Shown here: positions 47,289-56,839 of the stretch, one piece after another | How positions within the stretch are numbered: the first letter of the stretch is position 1 | Layout: every line of letters starts with the position of its first letter | Assembly: GCA_035492775.1 (NCBI GenBank) | Contig: DATJIW010000065.1 | Location: forward strand, 1 to 64,000 | Length of the DNA: 64,000 nt | Direction: 5' to 3' | DNA from: DATJFQ01 sp035492775 | GTDB lineage: Bacteria > Acidobacteriota > Vicinamibacteria > Vicinamibacterales > 2-12-FULL-66-21 | Translations under genes and position numbers: made by a program | The notes under the pieces: generated by a model | The model's database searches: none | What the model saw: only the letters and a program-made list of their open reading frames with translations | Told to the model about the DNA's origin: nothing

Positions 47289-48412
47289 CGCCAGACCTCA
47301 CGGCCGCGGCGCAACGCCATGAGGCCGGCGATGGCCGAGAAGTTCAGTAAAACGAATGTGAACGCGACGCGCGACATGCGTTGTCGGGCTTCGAGCGCGG
47401 CTCCTGCCGCCGCGAGCGCATAAAACACCAGCTGCGCGCCGAGCGCGGCGACGTAGACCGCCCCGGATCCGATGAGCGTCAGGCTCGACAGGAGTAAGGC
47501 CATGAGGGCCCACGGCACGATCAGGCGGCCCACTTTGTGCGATAGATACTGGAGCCAGACCGGATTTACCACGGGCAGCAGCAGACGTGGCTCCTGCGCC
47601 AGGATCTGGTAGTTGCCGGCGAGCGTCCGTTTCTTCCGGCGCGTTTCCGTGGCTGCGTCGGTCGATGCGCGATCGAATGCCCGCGCCCGGTCGTCGAACA
47701 CGACGCGATACCCGCCGAGCACCGCCCGCATCGGCGCGAGCACGTCGTCGAGAAGCGTCACCGCTGGAAGCGGACGCCACAAGCTGCGGCGCAGTGCGTA
47801 GATGGCGCCGGTCGCCCCCAGCGTCGACCACACCCGGCTCTCATTGCGCCGGATCCATTTTTCGTAGCGCCAGTAGAGTCCCAGTCCCTCGCCGACGGGC
47901 GAGTCCGGCCCTGGCTGCTGCTCCGCGTCGAGGATCAACTCGCCGGTCACGCCGCCGACGGACGGATCCGACAGATTCTCGACCAGCGCCTGCAGCGTTC
48001 CGGAAGCGAAGCGCTGGCGCGCATCCACGAAGATGAGCACCTCGCCGCATGCGGCGGCGACTCCCGCGTTGAGCGCCGCTGGCTTTCCGCCCGACGGCAG
48101 TTCGATCAGGCGGACCTCCGGGGCGAAGGGCGCGAGGGCCCTCGCGGGGTTGTCCAGGGACCCGTCCGAGACGACAATGATCTCGCGCTGGCCGGGATAG
48201 TCCTGCGACAGGAGATTGACGACGCGGGCCGGCAGCCGCCGCGACTCGTTACGAGCCGCGACGATGACCGAGATCGACGGCCAGTGCCCGGGCGCGAACG
48301 GCGCCCGCCGGGGCTGCCGGTCGACCAGCCGCGCCCATGCCGCTACGAGAGTCGGATAGCCCGCGTACACGTAGAGCACGAGCGCCGTCGAAATCCAGAA
48401 CACCGTCGTCAT
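47285..48412 (-). CDS. Membrane-bound glycosyltransferase family 2 (processive type)
   Basis: This is a 375-residue protein. One N-terminal helix (FWISTALVLYVYAGYPTLV) is followed by a GT-A domain with SVIVAARNESRRL, IIVVSDGSLDNP, ILIFVDARQRFAS-like strand (DAR in place of DxD) and LLDDVLAPMRA (acceptor Asp). Then come RKKRTLAGNYQIL (Q-x-x-R-W-like region) and two to three C-terminal helices. The layout is that of chondroitin/hyaluronan-type synthases. ATG 48412 was chosen; longer frames extend into the dehydrogenase. Confidence 0.83.
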   Translation of the reverse strand: MTTVFWISTALVLYVYAGYPTLVAAWARLVDRQPRRAPFAPGHWPSISVIVAARNESRRLPARVVNLLSQDYPGQREIIVVSDGSLDNPARALAPFAPEVRLIELPSGGKPAALNAGVAAACGEVLIFVDARQRFASGTLQALVENLSDPSVGGVTGELILDAEQQPGPDSPVGEGLGLYWRYEKWIRRNESRVWSTLGATGAIYALRRSLWRPLPAVTLLDDVLAPMRAVLGGYRVVFDDRARAFDRASTDAATETRRKKRTLAGNYQILAQEPRLLLPVVNPVWLQYLSHKVGRLIVPWALMALLLSSLTLIGSGAVYVAALGAQLVFYALAAAGAALEARQRMSRVAFTFVLLNFSAIAGLMALRRGREVWR

Positions 48413-48432
48413 GTCGCATGGCAGGGCGCGAT

Positions 48433-49797
48433 TCAGACGATCGCGACCTTCTGTCCCTCCGAAGGCGCGCGCGGCGCGCCGAGCTTGAACACGTTGGGGT
48501 GCGGCTGCTTGATGGCGTTGCGGGTATCGACGATCACATCCGCTTCCTCCAGCAGCGCCGCATAGTCGAACGCCTTGTGATCCGTCACGATCACCACGCA
48601 GTCGTACTGCGCGATCGATCCGCGCTTGAAGTCCACCGCCTTGATGTCGTACCCGCCGGACCATTCGCGGCCGTGCACCACCGGCACGAAGGGGTCCGCG
48701 AAGGCGACCTCGGCGCCGCGTGCGAGCAGCAGCCCCATGACGTCGAGCGCAGGCGACTCGCGCATGTCGTCGATGTCGCGCTTGTACGCCACGCCCGCGA
48801 TGAGCACTTTCGAGCCGTTGATCGCCTTACGCCGCGTATTCAGGGCCTCCCCGACCTTGTCGACGACGTAGTGCGGCATGCCGGCGTTGATGTGGCCGGC
48901 GAGTTCGATGAACCGCGGATCGAACCCGGTCTGCTTCGCTTTCCACGACAGGTAGAAGGGGTCGATCGGAATGCAGTGACCGCCCAGTCCAGGTCCGGGA
49001 TAGAAGGCCATGAAGCCGAACGGCTTCGTCTTGGCCGCATCGACGACTTCCCAGACGTCGATGTTCATGCGATCGCACATGAGCGCGAGCTCGTTGACGA
49101 GCCCGATGTTCACGGCGCGGAACGTGTTCTCGAGGAGCTTCACCATCTCCGCCACGCGGGTCGAGCTGACCGGCACGATCGTCTGAATGGCGCTTCCGTA
49201 CAACTCCGTCGCCAGCTCCGAACACATCGGCGTGAAGCCGCCGACGACTTTCGGCACGTTGTGCGTCTGGAACGTGGGGTTGCCGGGATCCACGCGCTCG
49301 GGCGAGAACGCGAGGAAAAAGTCCACTCCGGCCTTCAGCCCCGTCGCCTCGAGCATCGGCTGCACGACTTCGTCCGTCGTCCCCGGATACGTCGTGGATT
49401 CGAGGACGATCAGCATGCCGGGGTGCAGGTACTTTGCGATGCCCTCAACCGCAGAGACGATGTAGGACATGTCGGGGTCCTTCGTCTTGCGGAGGGGTGT
49501 CGGCACGCAGATGTTCACCGTATCGAGCTCGCGCACGATGGCGAAATCAGTCGTGGCGTCGAGCTTTCCGGCGGCGTGCAGTGCCTGGACGTCGCTCGTC
49601 TTCACGTCGGGGATGTACGAGCGTCCGTCGTTGATTGCATCGACCTTGCGGGCGTCCAGATCGATGCCCGTTGCGTGGAACCCTGCTTTCGCCAGTTCCA
49701 CCGCGAGCGGCAGACCGACGTATCCGAGACCAACCACACCCGTCCGCGCCGTGCGCGCACGCAGTCTGTTGCGAAGCGTTTCCGAGAGCTGTGTCAT
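48433..49797 (-). CDS. UDP-N-acetyl-hexosamine 6-dehydrogenase (WbpA/TviB type)
   Basis: This is a 454-residue nucleotide-sugar dehydrogenase. GVVGLGYVGLPLAVELAKAGF binds NAD, VCVPTPL-like NICVPTPL follows, SPERVDPGN is in the catalytic core, and the nucleophilic Cys lies in GLGGHCIPIDPFYL. GVAYKRDIDDMRESPALDV is in the C-terminal domain. The GHCIP and SPERV motifs place it with UDP-HexNAc dehydrogenases rather than Ugd. With the AlgD-like enzyme at 23314 it would supply two kinds of uronic acid, plausible targets for the amidotransferases. Confidence 0.88.
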   Translation of the reverse strand: MTQLSETLRNRLRARTARTGVVGLGYVGLPLAVELAKAGFHATGIDLDARKVDAINDGRSYIPDVKTSDVQALHAAGKLDATTDFAIVRELDTVNICVPTPLRKTKDPDMSYIVSAVEGIAKYLHPGMLIVLESTTYPGTTDEVVQPMLEATGLKAGVDFFLAFSPERVDPGNPTFQTHNVPKVVGGFTPMCSELATELYGSAIQTIVPVSSTRVAEMVKLLENTFRAVNIGLVNELALMCDRMNIDVWEVVDAAKTKPFGFMAFYPGPGLGGHCIPIDPFYLSWKAKQTGFDPRFIELAGHINAGMPHYVVDKVGEALNTRRKAINGSKVLIAGVAYKRDIDDMRESPALDVMGLLLARGAEVAFADPFVPVVHGREWSGGYDIKAVDFKRGSIAQYDCVVIVTDHKAFDYAALLEEADVIVDTRNAIKQPHPNVFKLGAPRAPSEGQKVAIV

Positions 49798-49810
49798 TCG
49801 AGTGCAACTC

Positions 49811-51118
49811 CTAAGCAGAAACGCCCAGCATAATCCGTTTCAACCGTCCCCACAGGCCGATTCGCCGTCCCTCGTCCTGCGCCGTCGACGCATTGCGGCC
49901 CAACGTGCCGGTTGGCGCCGCCATCGCGGCCTGACGCTGCTGGCGAAGCAACCGGTATTCCTCCGCGAGTACGCGCCGCTGTTCGGCCAACTCGCGCTCG
50001 CGCTGTCGGAGCGCCTGCTCCCGCTGTTCGAGCGCGCTGGCGCGCGCCTCGTCGTTGAGTGCGCTGGCCGCCCTCGTTGGCGCCGGGGGCCAGTTCCGTG
50101 CGTCGAGCAGGCGTCCGGGGGCGTGCGTCTGCGACGCGACCGCAGTCCGGGGCTGTTCGGGACGGTCGTCCGCCGAGGACGCGGTGAGCGCTGTCGACGA
50201 CGGCATGGGCCGGGCGGCACCTGGCGCGCCTGCCACGGTTGCGGCGGCCGCGGGCACCGCGGCAGGGACGGCGGCGGCAGCCTCGGTCTCGGCGTTGCTG
50301 CCGGGAAGCACCCCCGTCGTTTCGAGTTCCGCAAGTACTTCCGCGATCAGTCCGCGATCGATCTGGTGGCGCTCCTCGGCGTAGCCGAAGACGAGTGCAG
50401 CGTCGCAGACGATGTTGATGATGCGCGGCACCCCGCGGCTCCGGCTGTGTACGAGCGCCGTTGCCTCACGCGGAAACTCGAGCGGGGCGCCGATCGACGC
50501 ACGGCGCAGTCGGTGATTGACGTAGTTCGCCGTCTCCTGCTCGTCGAGCGGCGCGAGATGATAGCTCACGGTGATCCGCTGGCGGAGCTGTTCGAGTTCC
50601 GCCGTCGCGAGCTTGTCGCGCAGATTCGGCTGGCCGACGAGCACGATCTGCAGCAGCTTCGACTTCTCCGTCTCGAGGTTCGAGAGCATCCGCAGCTCTT
50701 CGAGTGCCGCGAGGCTCAGGTTCTGCGCCTCGTCGATCACGATCAGCACCATCCGGCCCGCCAGCCGCTGATCGACGAGATACTGCCCGAGGTCGCGCAG
50801 CAGCTGCGGCTTGGTGCGACCGGCCGCCTCGAGGCCGAAGTCGAGCATGATCGTCTCGAGCAGCTCGCGCGGATCGAGCATCGTGTTGACGATTCGTCCG
50901 ACCGTCGTATGCGTATCGAGATTGCGCAGGACCGCCTGGAGCAGCGTGGTCTTGCCCGATCCGATGTCGCCGGTGATGACGACGAATCCGGCGTGGCTTT
51001 CCAGCCCGTAGCGCAGGTAGTCGAGCGCCTCCTGATGCACCCGGCTCGGATAGAGATACTCGGGATCCGGGCTGAGAGCGAACGGTCGCTCGCGGAGCTG
51101 GTAGAAACGTTCGTACAT
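49811..51118 (-). CDS. XrtA-type ExeA/GspA-like AAA ATPase
   Basis: This is a 435-residue protein. It begins MYERFYQLRERPFALSPDP, as in TIGR03015-type ATPases of PEP-CTERM/EPS loci. Walker A is GDIGSGKTT (about residue 49), Walker B is VLIVIDEAQNL, sensor/box VGQPNLRDKL follows, and GVPRIINIVCD closes the AAA domain. A long Ala/Pro linker and a coiled coil (EQREQALRQRERELAEQRRVLAEEYR) come next, then a basic tail. Its role in export is not established. The start at 51118 has GGAGG 8 nt upstream; an ATG 18 bases further up is possible. Confidence 0.85.
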   Translation of the reverse strand: MYERFYQLRERPFALSPDPEYLYPSRVHQEALDYLRYGLESHAGFVVITGDIGSGKTTLLQAVLRNLDTHTTVGRIVNTMLDPRELLETIMLDFGLEAAGRTKPQLLRDLGQYLVDQRLAGRMVLIVIDEAQNLSLAALEELRMLSNLETEKSKLLQIVLVGQPNLRDKLATAELEQLRQRITVSYHLAPLDEQETANYVNHRLRRASIGAPLEFPREATALVHSRSRGVPRIINIVCDAALVFGYAEERHQIDRGLIAEVLAELETTGVLPGSNAETEAAAAVPAAVPAAAATVAGAPGAARPMPSSTALTASSADDRPEQPRTAVASQTHAPGRLLDARNWPPAPTRAASALNDEARASALEQREQALRQRERELAEQRRVLAEEYRLLRQQRQAAMAAPTGTLGRNASTAQDEGRRIGLWGRLKRIMLGVSA

Positions 51119-51119
51119 C

Positions 51120-52199
51120 TCAGAGACCTCCGACATCGGCGCGGCCGCGCCAGGCGCCGAGCTTGCGCTGCGCAATCGCGGTAATGGCCGCCGCGAGCCG
51201 TTCCGGGTGGTGGCGGATCTTGCCTGGCGGATGCTCAGATACGAGCGGCACGCCAAGCGGCCGGACACCCAGCCGTTCGAGCGTGGTGAGATCGAACGGG
51301 GTCGCGATGACCGGGACCGCTCCGCTTTCGCGATACCGATCGGCGAGAGCATCCGGGATCGGCGTGGTGTTGTAGATGACGCAGTCGAACAGCTGCCGTC
51401 CGAGGTGGCGTTCGATCGCGAGGACGTGCTCCAGCACGCCGTATTCGTCCGTCTCCCCCGGTTCCGTCATCAGATTCGCGACGAGCACGCGGAGTGCCCG
51501 CGATCGCTGGATGGCAGCCGACACGTCGGGCACCAGGAGCGGCGGCAGGATGCTCGTATACAAACTGCCCGGACCGGCAACGATGACCGTCGCGCGCTCA
51601 ATCGCGTCCACGACGCGCGCCGCACAGCGCGGCCGTTCGGGCAGCAGCATCAATCTCGCGATGCCGCCACCGGCCGTCGCGATCGCCGTTTCGCCGCTCA
51701 ACACGCGGCCATCCGCCATTTCGGCGACGAGGGTAACGAGCTCCGTTGTCGCCGCCAGCACGGTGCCGCGCGCCCCGATGAGGCGGGCCGCGAGATCGAC
51801 GGCGATCGTGAAATCCTGCGTCACGTCTGCGAGGGCGGCGAGCATCAGGTTGCCGACCGCGTGGCCGTTCAGGCCATCTCCGCCGCCGAACCGGTACTGG
51901 AAGAGATCAGCAATCTGCGCGCGGTTGTCCGAGAGCGCCGCCAGGCAGTTGCGGATATCTCCCGGGGGAATCATGTTGAATTCCGCCCTCAGCCTCCCCG
52001 AACTGCCCCCGTCGTCTGACGTCGCGACGATGGCCACGAGATGCTCACGTGCCGATTCAGGGGCGTCGCTGCCGACGATCGTCGGCTGAAGACCCCGAAG
52101 CACGTTGGGAAGCCCCGTACCGCCGCCAATTGCAACGACGCGCAAAGGCGACGCCAGTGAATCGGCCTGCGCTAGGAATGGTTGGGCGGTCGGCAGCAT
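51120..52199 (-). CDS. YvcK/CofD-like protein
   Basis: This is a 359-residue protein of the CofD/YvcK family. VVAIGGGTGLPNVLRGL, IVATSDDGGSSGRLR, IPPGDIRNCLAAL, GHAVGNLMLAAL and VAGPGSLYTSILPPLL follow in order. YvcK binds UDP-GlcNAc in Bacillus and affects cell-wall and carbon metabolism; it does not require F420. Inside an EPS operon it could sense or control precursor supply (inference). ATG 52199 overlaps the nucleotidyltransferase stop (TGATG). Confidence 0.87.
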   Translation of the reverse strand: MLPTAQPFLAQADSLASPLRVVAIGGGTGLPNVLRGLQPTIVGSDAPESAREHLVAIVATSDDGGSSGRLRAEFNMIPPGDIRNCLAALSDNRAQIADLFQYRFGGGDGLNGHAVGNLMLAALADVTQDFTIAVDLAARLIGARGTVLAATTELVTLVAEMADGRVLSGETAIATAGGGIARLMLLPERPRCAARVVDAIERATVIVAGPGSLYTSILPPLLVPDVSAAIQRSRALRVLVANLMTEPGETDEYGVLEHVLAIERHLGRQLFDCVIYNTTPIPDALADRYRESGAVPVIATPFDLTTLERLGVRPLGVPLVSEHPPGKIRHHPERLAAAITAIAQRKLGAWRGRADVGGL

Positions 52200-52972
52200 C
52201 ACAGCCCTCGCCCGTACTCGGTTGCCGGCTCGCACGCGCCCGTTTCATCGAGCGCTTCGATTGCGGGAAGCACCTCCCGGACGGCCCGCTGATAGTCGGC
52301 GGGGAAGTCGATCTCGATCCATGGATATCCCCGAGTGCCTATCGCGTAGAGGGGCCGCTCGGCTGCGTACGCGCTGAAGGCCTTCGGCGCCCAGTCGCGT
52401 CGGCCGCCCGCCGCCACCAGACCGTCCATGATCTCGATGAGCCTCGGCGCACTCACGGGCCCGAACTTGACGACACCGAGATTCTCGGCGTCGGCGTGTG
52501 CCGGAGCGAGCGTCTTGGACATTTCGAGCACTCGTCCGCCGCGCACCCGGACCTTCATTTCCTCGCTGCCGTATTCCGGCTGTGATGGCGTGCGGTAGTC
52601 GACGAGCAGCGCCGCGTCATGCCGCGATGCGAGCAGCGTGTCGAGCAGCACGGGAGGGAAGAGCACGTCACAGTTGAGGACCACGAAACCCTGATAAAGC
52701 AGAGCTCGTGCCATCCATAACGAGTAAAGGCTGTTCGTGTGGGCGAACTGCGGGTTTTCGACGTAGGCGATGCGGGCTCCGCACTTCGATCGAACGCGAT
52801 CTGCTTCGCAGCCGACAACGACGACGATGTCCTCGATGCCGGCGTTTTCCAGGATGCGAATCTGCCGCTCGACGAGCGTCATACCGCCGAGCTCGACCAG
52901 ACACTTCGGCCGGTCGGCCGCCGTGCCGTTCAATCGCGATCCCTTACCCGCCGCCAGTACGATGCCACGCAT
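52199..52972 (-). CDS. Sugar-phosphate/choline-phosphate nucleotidyltransferase
   Basis: This is a 257-residue NTP-transferase fold. GIVLAAGKGSRLN (NTP loop), RPKCLVELGGMTLVERQI (substrate Lys region), NSLYSLWMARALL and VVLNCDVLFPP (metal Asp) appear in order. IEIDFPADYQRA near the C-terminus is like LicC/phosphocholine cytidylyltransferases and polyol-phosphate cytidylyltransferases. A CTP-dependent enzyme here could make the CDP-polyol for the two polyol-phosphate transferases; this is inference. Confidence 0.82.
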   Translation of the reverse strand: MRGIVLAAGKGSRLNGTAADRPKCLVELGGMTLVERQIRILENAGIEDIVVVVGCEADRVRSKCGARIAYVENPQFAHTNSLYSLWMARALLYQGFVVLNCDVLFPPVLLDTLLASRHDAALLVDYRTPSQPEYGSEEMKVRVRGGRVLEMSKTLAPAHADAENLGVVKFGPVSAPRLIEIMDGLVAAGGRRDWAPKAFSAYAAERPLYAIGTRGYPWIEIDFPADYQRAVREVLPAIEALDETGACEPATEYGRGL

Positions 52973-52995
52973 GCTCGAAGGTCCCGGTTACCCTT

Positions 52996-54570
52996 TCATG
53001 CCGCCGGCGCCAACCCGTCGCGCCTGCCAAGCAGTTCCATCAGCTTTGCTGCATATTGCGCACGATCGCTCCTGCCGACCGCCACGCTGAACAGCACGAG
53101 GTACAACAGACCCGCGACAGCCGCCTGCAGCGCCACCATCACGAACGTGAGGGGCGCGATCGCGCTGGTGAACACGAGCGAAAATCCCACGACCACGCCC
53201 GGCCACAGCGCGGGCCACACGGCATGGTGAAACGCCCGCCCGAGCGGCAACCCGACACGCCGGCATGCCGCCGGCCACAGGACGAAGATGGAAGCGAACG
53301 CGACGGGCACCACCGTTCCGAACGCGACGCCGGGAAGCCCGAATGGCTTCACGAGCGCGGCGCTCATGAAGAGATTGACCAGGCCGGTGACGATGTTCAC
53401 GCCGGCGAGATAGCGGATCCGCCCCGCGCCTTTCAGCAGGGTCGTCGAGGTGGCATTGCCGACGCGCAAGGCGACGGCAAGCGCGAGGATCTGGATGATG
53501 ATGGCGCTCCCGATCATCTTCGGCCCCACCCACACGAGTACCAGCGGCTGGGCCAGGACGATGAGCGTGGCCGCGATGGGTATCACGGTCGCGAGCGAGA
53601 GGCGCGTGCCCTCGAGCAGGACCTGCTGCAGCCGCTCGTTCCGGTTCATGGCATCCGAATCAACGACCACGGGGAAGAGCACGGCGTTGCTCTGGTTCGT
53701 CAGCCGCTGCGTGCCGGAGATGATCCGATCCGCCACCGCCCACACCGCCACCGGCACCGGCCCGAGAAAGATTCCGATCACGACTTCGTCCAGCTCGTAA
53801 TTCAGCTTGTTGGCCCAGTCGATGATCGACGAGTAGACGCTGAAGCCCGTCACCTCACGTAACCGCGTCTTCCTGAACAGGGACGGCCGTACTCGCAGCG
53901 CAGGATAAATGGTGTACGCGTTTCGGCGATAGACGAAGTAGGTGAAGATCCGCACAGCGGTCGTGGCCGCCACGAGCGCGATGACGCCGCGCCCGGCGAG
54001 GAGGACCAGGATGTTGGCCGTTGCCACGCCGACGCTGCTGACGATCGCCACGACGTTGTTGATGTCGTAGCGCTGGAACCCGCCGATGATGCCGCCGTAG
54101 ATGCTGAACGGAAAATTGGCCGCGACGTTCAGCCCGATGATGAGGAGGATCCACTGGCCGGTCTGCGCCTGTTCCGCCGAAATGCGGAAGACGTGATCGA
54201 GGTTGAACGCCAGGCCGACGATGATCAGGTACGCCAGGATGCCAAAGGACGCGAACACGAAGAACGTCGTGCTCGCGATCTCGTTCAGGGCGGCCGTATC
54301 GCGGTGCGCGCGGTAGCGCGCGATGAAGTTCACGAGCGCGCCGCCGAAACCCATGTCGAGGATCGAGAAGTGGATGGTCACCGACGCAGTCAGCATCCAC
54401 AGGCCGTACGATTCCTGACCGAGGTGGTGCAGGTTGAACGGCAGCATGACGAGCCCGATCACGAGCTCGACGGCGATGGCGATATAGCGCGTCGTGATGT
54501 TGCGGGCGAGCGTTGCGAACGGCCGTTCGTCCGCCTCGGTCCACGTGGCGTCGCCCGGGCGGGAGCTCAT
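52996..54570 (-). CDS. Oligosaccharide flippase (Wzx/MATE-like)
   Basis: This is a 524-residue protein with about 12-14 membrane helices. The N-terminus RNITTRYIAIAVELVIGLVMLPFNLHHLGQESYGLWML is a standard Wzx opening (FNxxxLG-x-YGLW). The last pair of helices ends in a short basic tail. It would flip lipid-linked repeat units across the inner membrane. ATG 54570 overlaps the stop of the initiating transferase (ATGA). Confidence 0.87.
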   Translation of the reverse strand: MSSRPGDATWTEADERPFATLARNITTRYIAIAVELVIGLVMLPFNLHHLGQESYGLWMLTASVTIHFSILDMGFGGALVNFIARYRAHRDTAALNEIASTTFFVFASFGILAYLIIVGLAFNLDHVFRISAEQAQTGQWILLIIGLNVAANFPFSIYGGIIGGFQRYDINNVVAIVSSVGVATANILVLLAGRGVIALVAATTAVRIFTYFVYRRNAYTIYPALRVRPSLFRKTRLREVTGFSVYSSIIDWANKLNYELDEVVIGIFLGPVPVAVWAVADRIISGTQRLTNQSNAVLFPVVVDSDAMNRNERLQQVLLEGTRLSLATVIPIAATLIVLAQPLVLVWVGPKMIGSAIIIQILALAVALRVGNATSTTLLKGAGRIRYLAGVNIVTGLVNLFMSAALVKPFGLPGVAFGTVVPVAFASIFVLWPAACRRVGLPLGRAFHHAVWPALWPGVVVGFSLVFTSAIAPLTFVMVALQAAVAGLLYLVLFSVAVGRSDRAQYAAKLMELLGRRDGLAPAA

Positions 54571-55940
54571 GCGGCCCCCTTCCGGAACAGGACGACCTTC
54601 ACGGTATCGAACACGATCGTCAGGTCGAAGAATACGGACAGGTGCTTGATGTAATAGAGGTCGTAGCGCAGCTTCTCCATCGCGTCTTCGAGCGACGAGC
54701 CGTAGCGGTACTTCACCTGCGCCCATCCGGTGAGACCGGGCTTCACCGCATGGCGCTGCTGGTAGAACGGGATCTGCTGCGACAGCTCTTCCACGAAGAA
54801 GGGGCGCTCGGGCCGGGGGCCAACGAAGCTCATGTCGCCGCGCAGCACGTTCCAGAGCTGGGGCAGCTCGTCGAGCCGGGTTTTACGGATGAACCGCCCG
54901 ACACGGGTCACACGATCGTCGCCGTCCTTCGCCCAGACCGGCTGTCCGGCGATTTCGGCATCCTTGCGCATCGAACGAAACTTCGACAGCACGAACGTCC
55001 GGCCGTTCTCGCCGACGCGCTCCTGGCGATACAGCACCGGCCGCCCGTCGTCGATCCAGACGAGCAGGGCGGTCAGCACCATCAGCGGGAGCGAGGCGAT
55101 CGCCATCAGCAGCGACAGGCTCAGGTCGATGGCGCGCTTCATCAGCCGCGCCACGCGCGAGACGCGGAATCCGTCGGAGAAGATCAACCAGGACGGCCGC
55201 AGGTCGTCGATCAGAATCTTGCCGGTGACACGCTCGTAGGTGGTGGTCGCGTCCTCCACACGGACCCCGGCCATCTTCGCGCGCAGGAGTTCCTGGATCG
55301 GCAGCTTGCCGCGGCGGTCGGCGAGGCCGACGACGATACGATCGATCTGGTGAGCCGACACGAGGCGATCGATATCGGCGGGCGTGCCGATGATCCCCGG
55401 ATTCACGATGCGCTCGCCGATCCGCGACGCGTCGTCGTCGATGAACCCGATGACGCGGTACGCGAAGTCGTGCTGATCGAGGATCTGGCGCGCGACCTTC
55501 CGCGCCGTCTCGCCCGTGCCGACCACGAGGACGCGCTCCTCGAGACGGAGGCGGCCGAACAGCTGATTGAACGCGACGCGCCACGCGAGGATGGCAATGA
55601 GAAAGACGAAGAGCGAGGAGACGAAGATGCCGTTGCCGATGATGAGGCCGGGCAGGAGGAAGTAGAGCGCGGCCAGCAGGATCGACGCGGCGCCAGCCGC
55701 CTGCAGCAGACGGACGACCAGTTCGCGGTTCGAATGGACGACGGTGAGGTCGTAGAAGTCGTTGTAATAGAGGCAGAGCTGGCAAATAACGGTGACGAGC
55801 GCGATTTTCCAGATGTTCGCCACGAGGTCCTGCGCGTGCTGGAACGACGCCGCGAGCGCCACCGATCCGAAGATCAGCAGCAGCTCGCCTGCGAAGACGG
55901 TCAGGCTGCGCGTCGAGACGTGACGGTTGAACACCTGCAT
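54567..55940 (-). CDS. Initiating polyprenyl-phosphate sugar transferase (WcaJ/EpsB type)
   Basis: This is a 457-residue protein. Four to five N-terminal helices (to about residue 140) are followed by a Rossmann-like domain (RVLVVGTGETARKVARQI), a further helix and the catalytic domain with KRAIDLSLSLLM, QERVGENGRTFVLSKFRSM, KTRLDELPQLWNVLRGDMSFVGPRPERP and PGLTGWAQV. It puts the first sugar-phosphate on undecaprenyl phosphate. It resembles the EpsB/TIGR03013 branch found with XrtA. ATG 55940 is 11 bp after the kinase stop. Confidence 0.9.
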   Translation of the reverse strand: MQVFNRHVSTRSLTVFAGELLLIFGSVALAASFQHAQDLVANIWKIALVTVICQLCLYYNDFYDLTVVHSNRELVVRLLQAAGAASILLAALYFLLPGLIIGNGIFVSSLFVFLIAILAWRVAFNQLFGRLRLEERVLVVGTGETARKVARQILDQHDFAYRVIGFIDDDASRIGERIVNPGIIGTPADIDRLVSAHQIDRIVVGLADRRGKLPIQELLRAKMAGVRVEDATTTYERVTGKILIDDLRPSWLIFSDGFRVSRVARLMKRAIDLSLSLLMAIASLPLMVLTALLVWIDDGRPVLYRQERVGENGRTFVLSKFRSMRKDAEIAGQPVWAKDGDDRVTRVGRFIRKTRLDELPQLWNVLRGDMSFVGPRPERPFFVEELSQQIPFYQQRHAVKPGLTGWAQVKYRYGSSLEDAMEKLRYDLYYIKHLSVFFDLTIVFDTVKVVLFRKGAA

Positions 55941-55951
55941 GGCGCCGCCGC

Positions 55952-56827
55952 TTACCCCGCGATGTACCCGTAGCCGTAGCCGTTGTAGGCGTCGCCCGAG
56001 CTGTCGGACGCCGCCTCGTTCAGGACCAGGCCGAGCACTTTGGAAACGTCCAGCCCGTGAAGCGCGCGATCGATGGCCGGCTTCTCGGTCAGACCGGCAC
56101 GGACGATCATCAGCAGCGCGTCTGCGAGCGGCGTGAGGATGTGCACGTCCGCCAGCGGCTCGACCGGCGGCATGTCGATGATGATGCGGTCGAACCGCGT
56201 GCGCAGCGTGTCGAGCGTGCGCCGCATGGCGGCAGATCCGAGAAGCTCCGCAGGGTGCGTCGGCGGCAACCCGGCCGGCAGGATCGAGAGGTGATGGTCC
56301 TCGACGTGGACCAGCGCCTCGTCGATCGTTGCACCGCCCATCAGCACGTCGGAAAGACCAGGCGTCTCGCTGATGCCGAAGAGCGAATGGAGCGACGGCC
56401 GCCTGAGGTCCGCGTCGAGGAGCAGCACGCGCGGTTGAAATTCCTGCGCCATCGTGAGCGACAGGTTCGCCGCCGTCAGGCTCTTGCCGTCCCCCTTGCC
56501 GGGGCTGGTGATGATGATCGTCCGCAGCGCCCGGCCGTTCTCGGCCTGGCGCACGCGCGTGCGCAGCGACCGGTACTGTTCGGCCGCGATTGAGCGCGGT
56601 GCGAGCGCCGCGACGAGGCGATGGTCGAATGCGCCCGCGCCTGCCCGGCGTGCCACCGGCGGCGCAAGGTCGTCGCGATCGACCTGCATGTCGCGCGGGG
56701 TCGAAAGCGGCATCGGCGGCGCGATGGCTGCCGCGCCGCTCGAGACGGCGGCGTCGCCGAGCCCCCGCGTCCGGCGGACACCGCCCTCGCGCTCCGCTTT
56801 CTTGAGGATCTCCTGGATGCGACTCAT
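55952..56827 (-). CDS. BY-type tyrosine autokinase (XrtA-locus EpsG/CpsD-like)
   Basis: This is a 291-residue cytoplasmic BY-kinase. The N-terminal SRIQEILKKAEREGGVRR is a family start. Walker A ITSPGKGDGKSLTAAN, Walker A' VLLLDADLRRPSLHSLF and Walker B IIIDMPPV are all present. The C-terminal tail holds the Tyr cluster YNGYGYGY, the autophosphorylation sites. It works with the chain-length protein encoded next, to control polymer export. AGGAGAG is just upstream of the start. Confidence 0.9.
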   Translation of the reverse strand: MSRIQEILKKAEREGGVRRTRGLGDAAVSSGAAAIAPPMPLSTPRDMQVDRDDLAPPVARRAGAGAFDHRLVAALAPRSIAAEQYRSLRTRVRQAENGRALRTIIITSPGKGDGKSLTAANLSLTMAQEFQPRVLLLDADLRRPSLHSLFGISETPGLSDVLMGGATIDEALVHVEDHHLSILPAGLPPTHPAELLGSAAMRRTLDTLRTRFDRIIIDMPPVEPLADVHILTPLADALLMIVRAGLTEKPAIDRALHGLDVSKVLGLVLNEAASDSSGDAYNGYGYGYIAG

Positions 56828-56839
56828 CTCATCTCTCTC

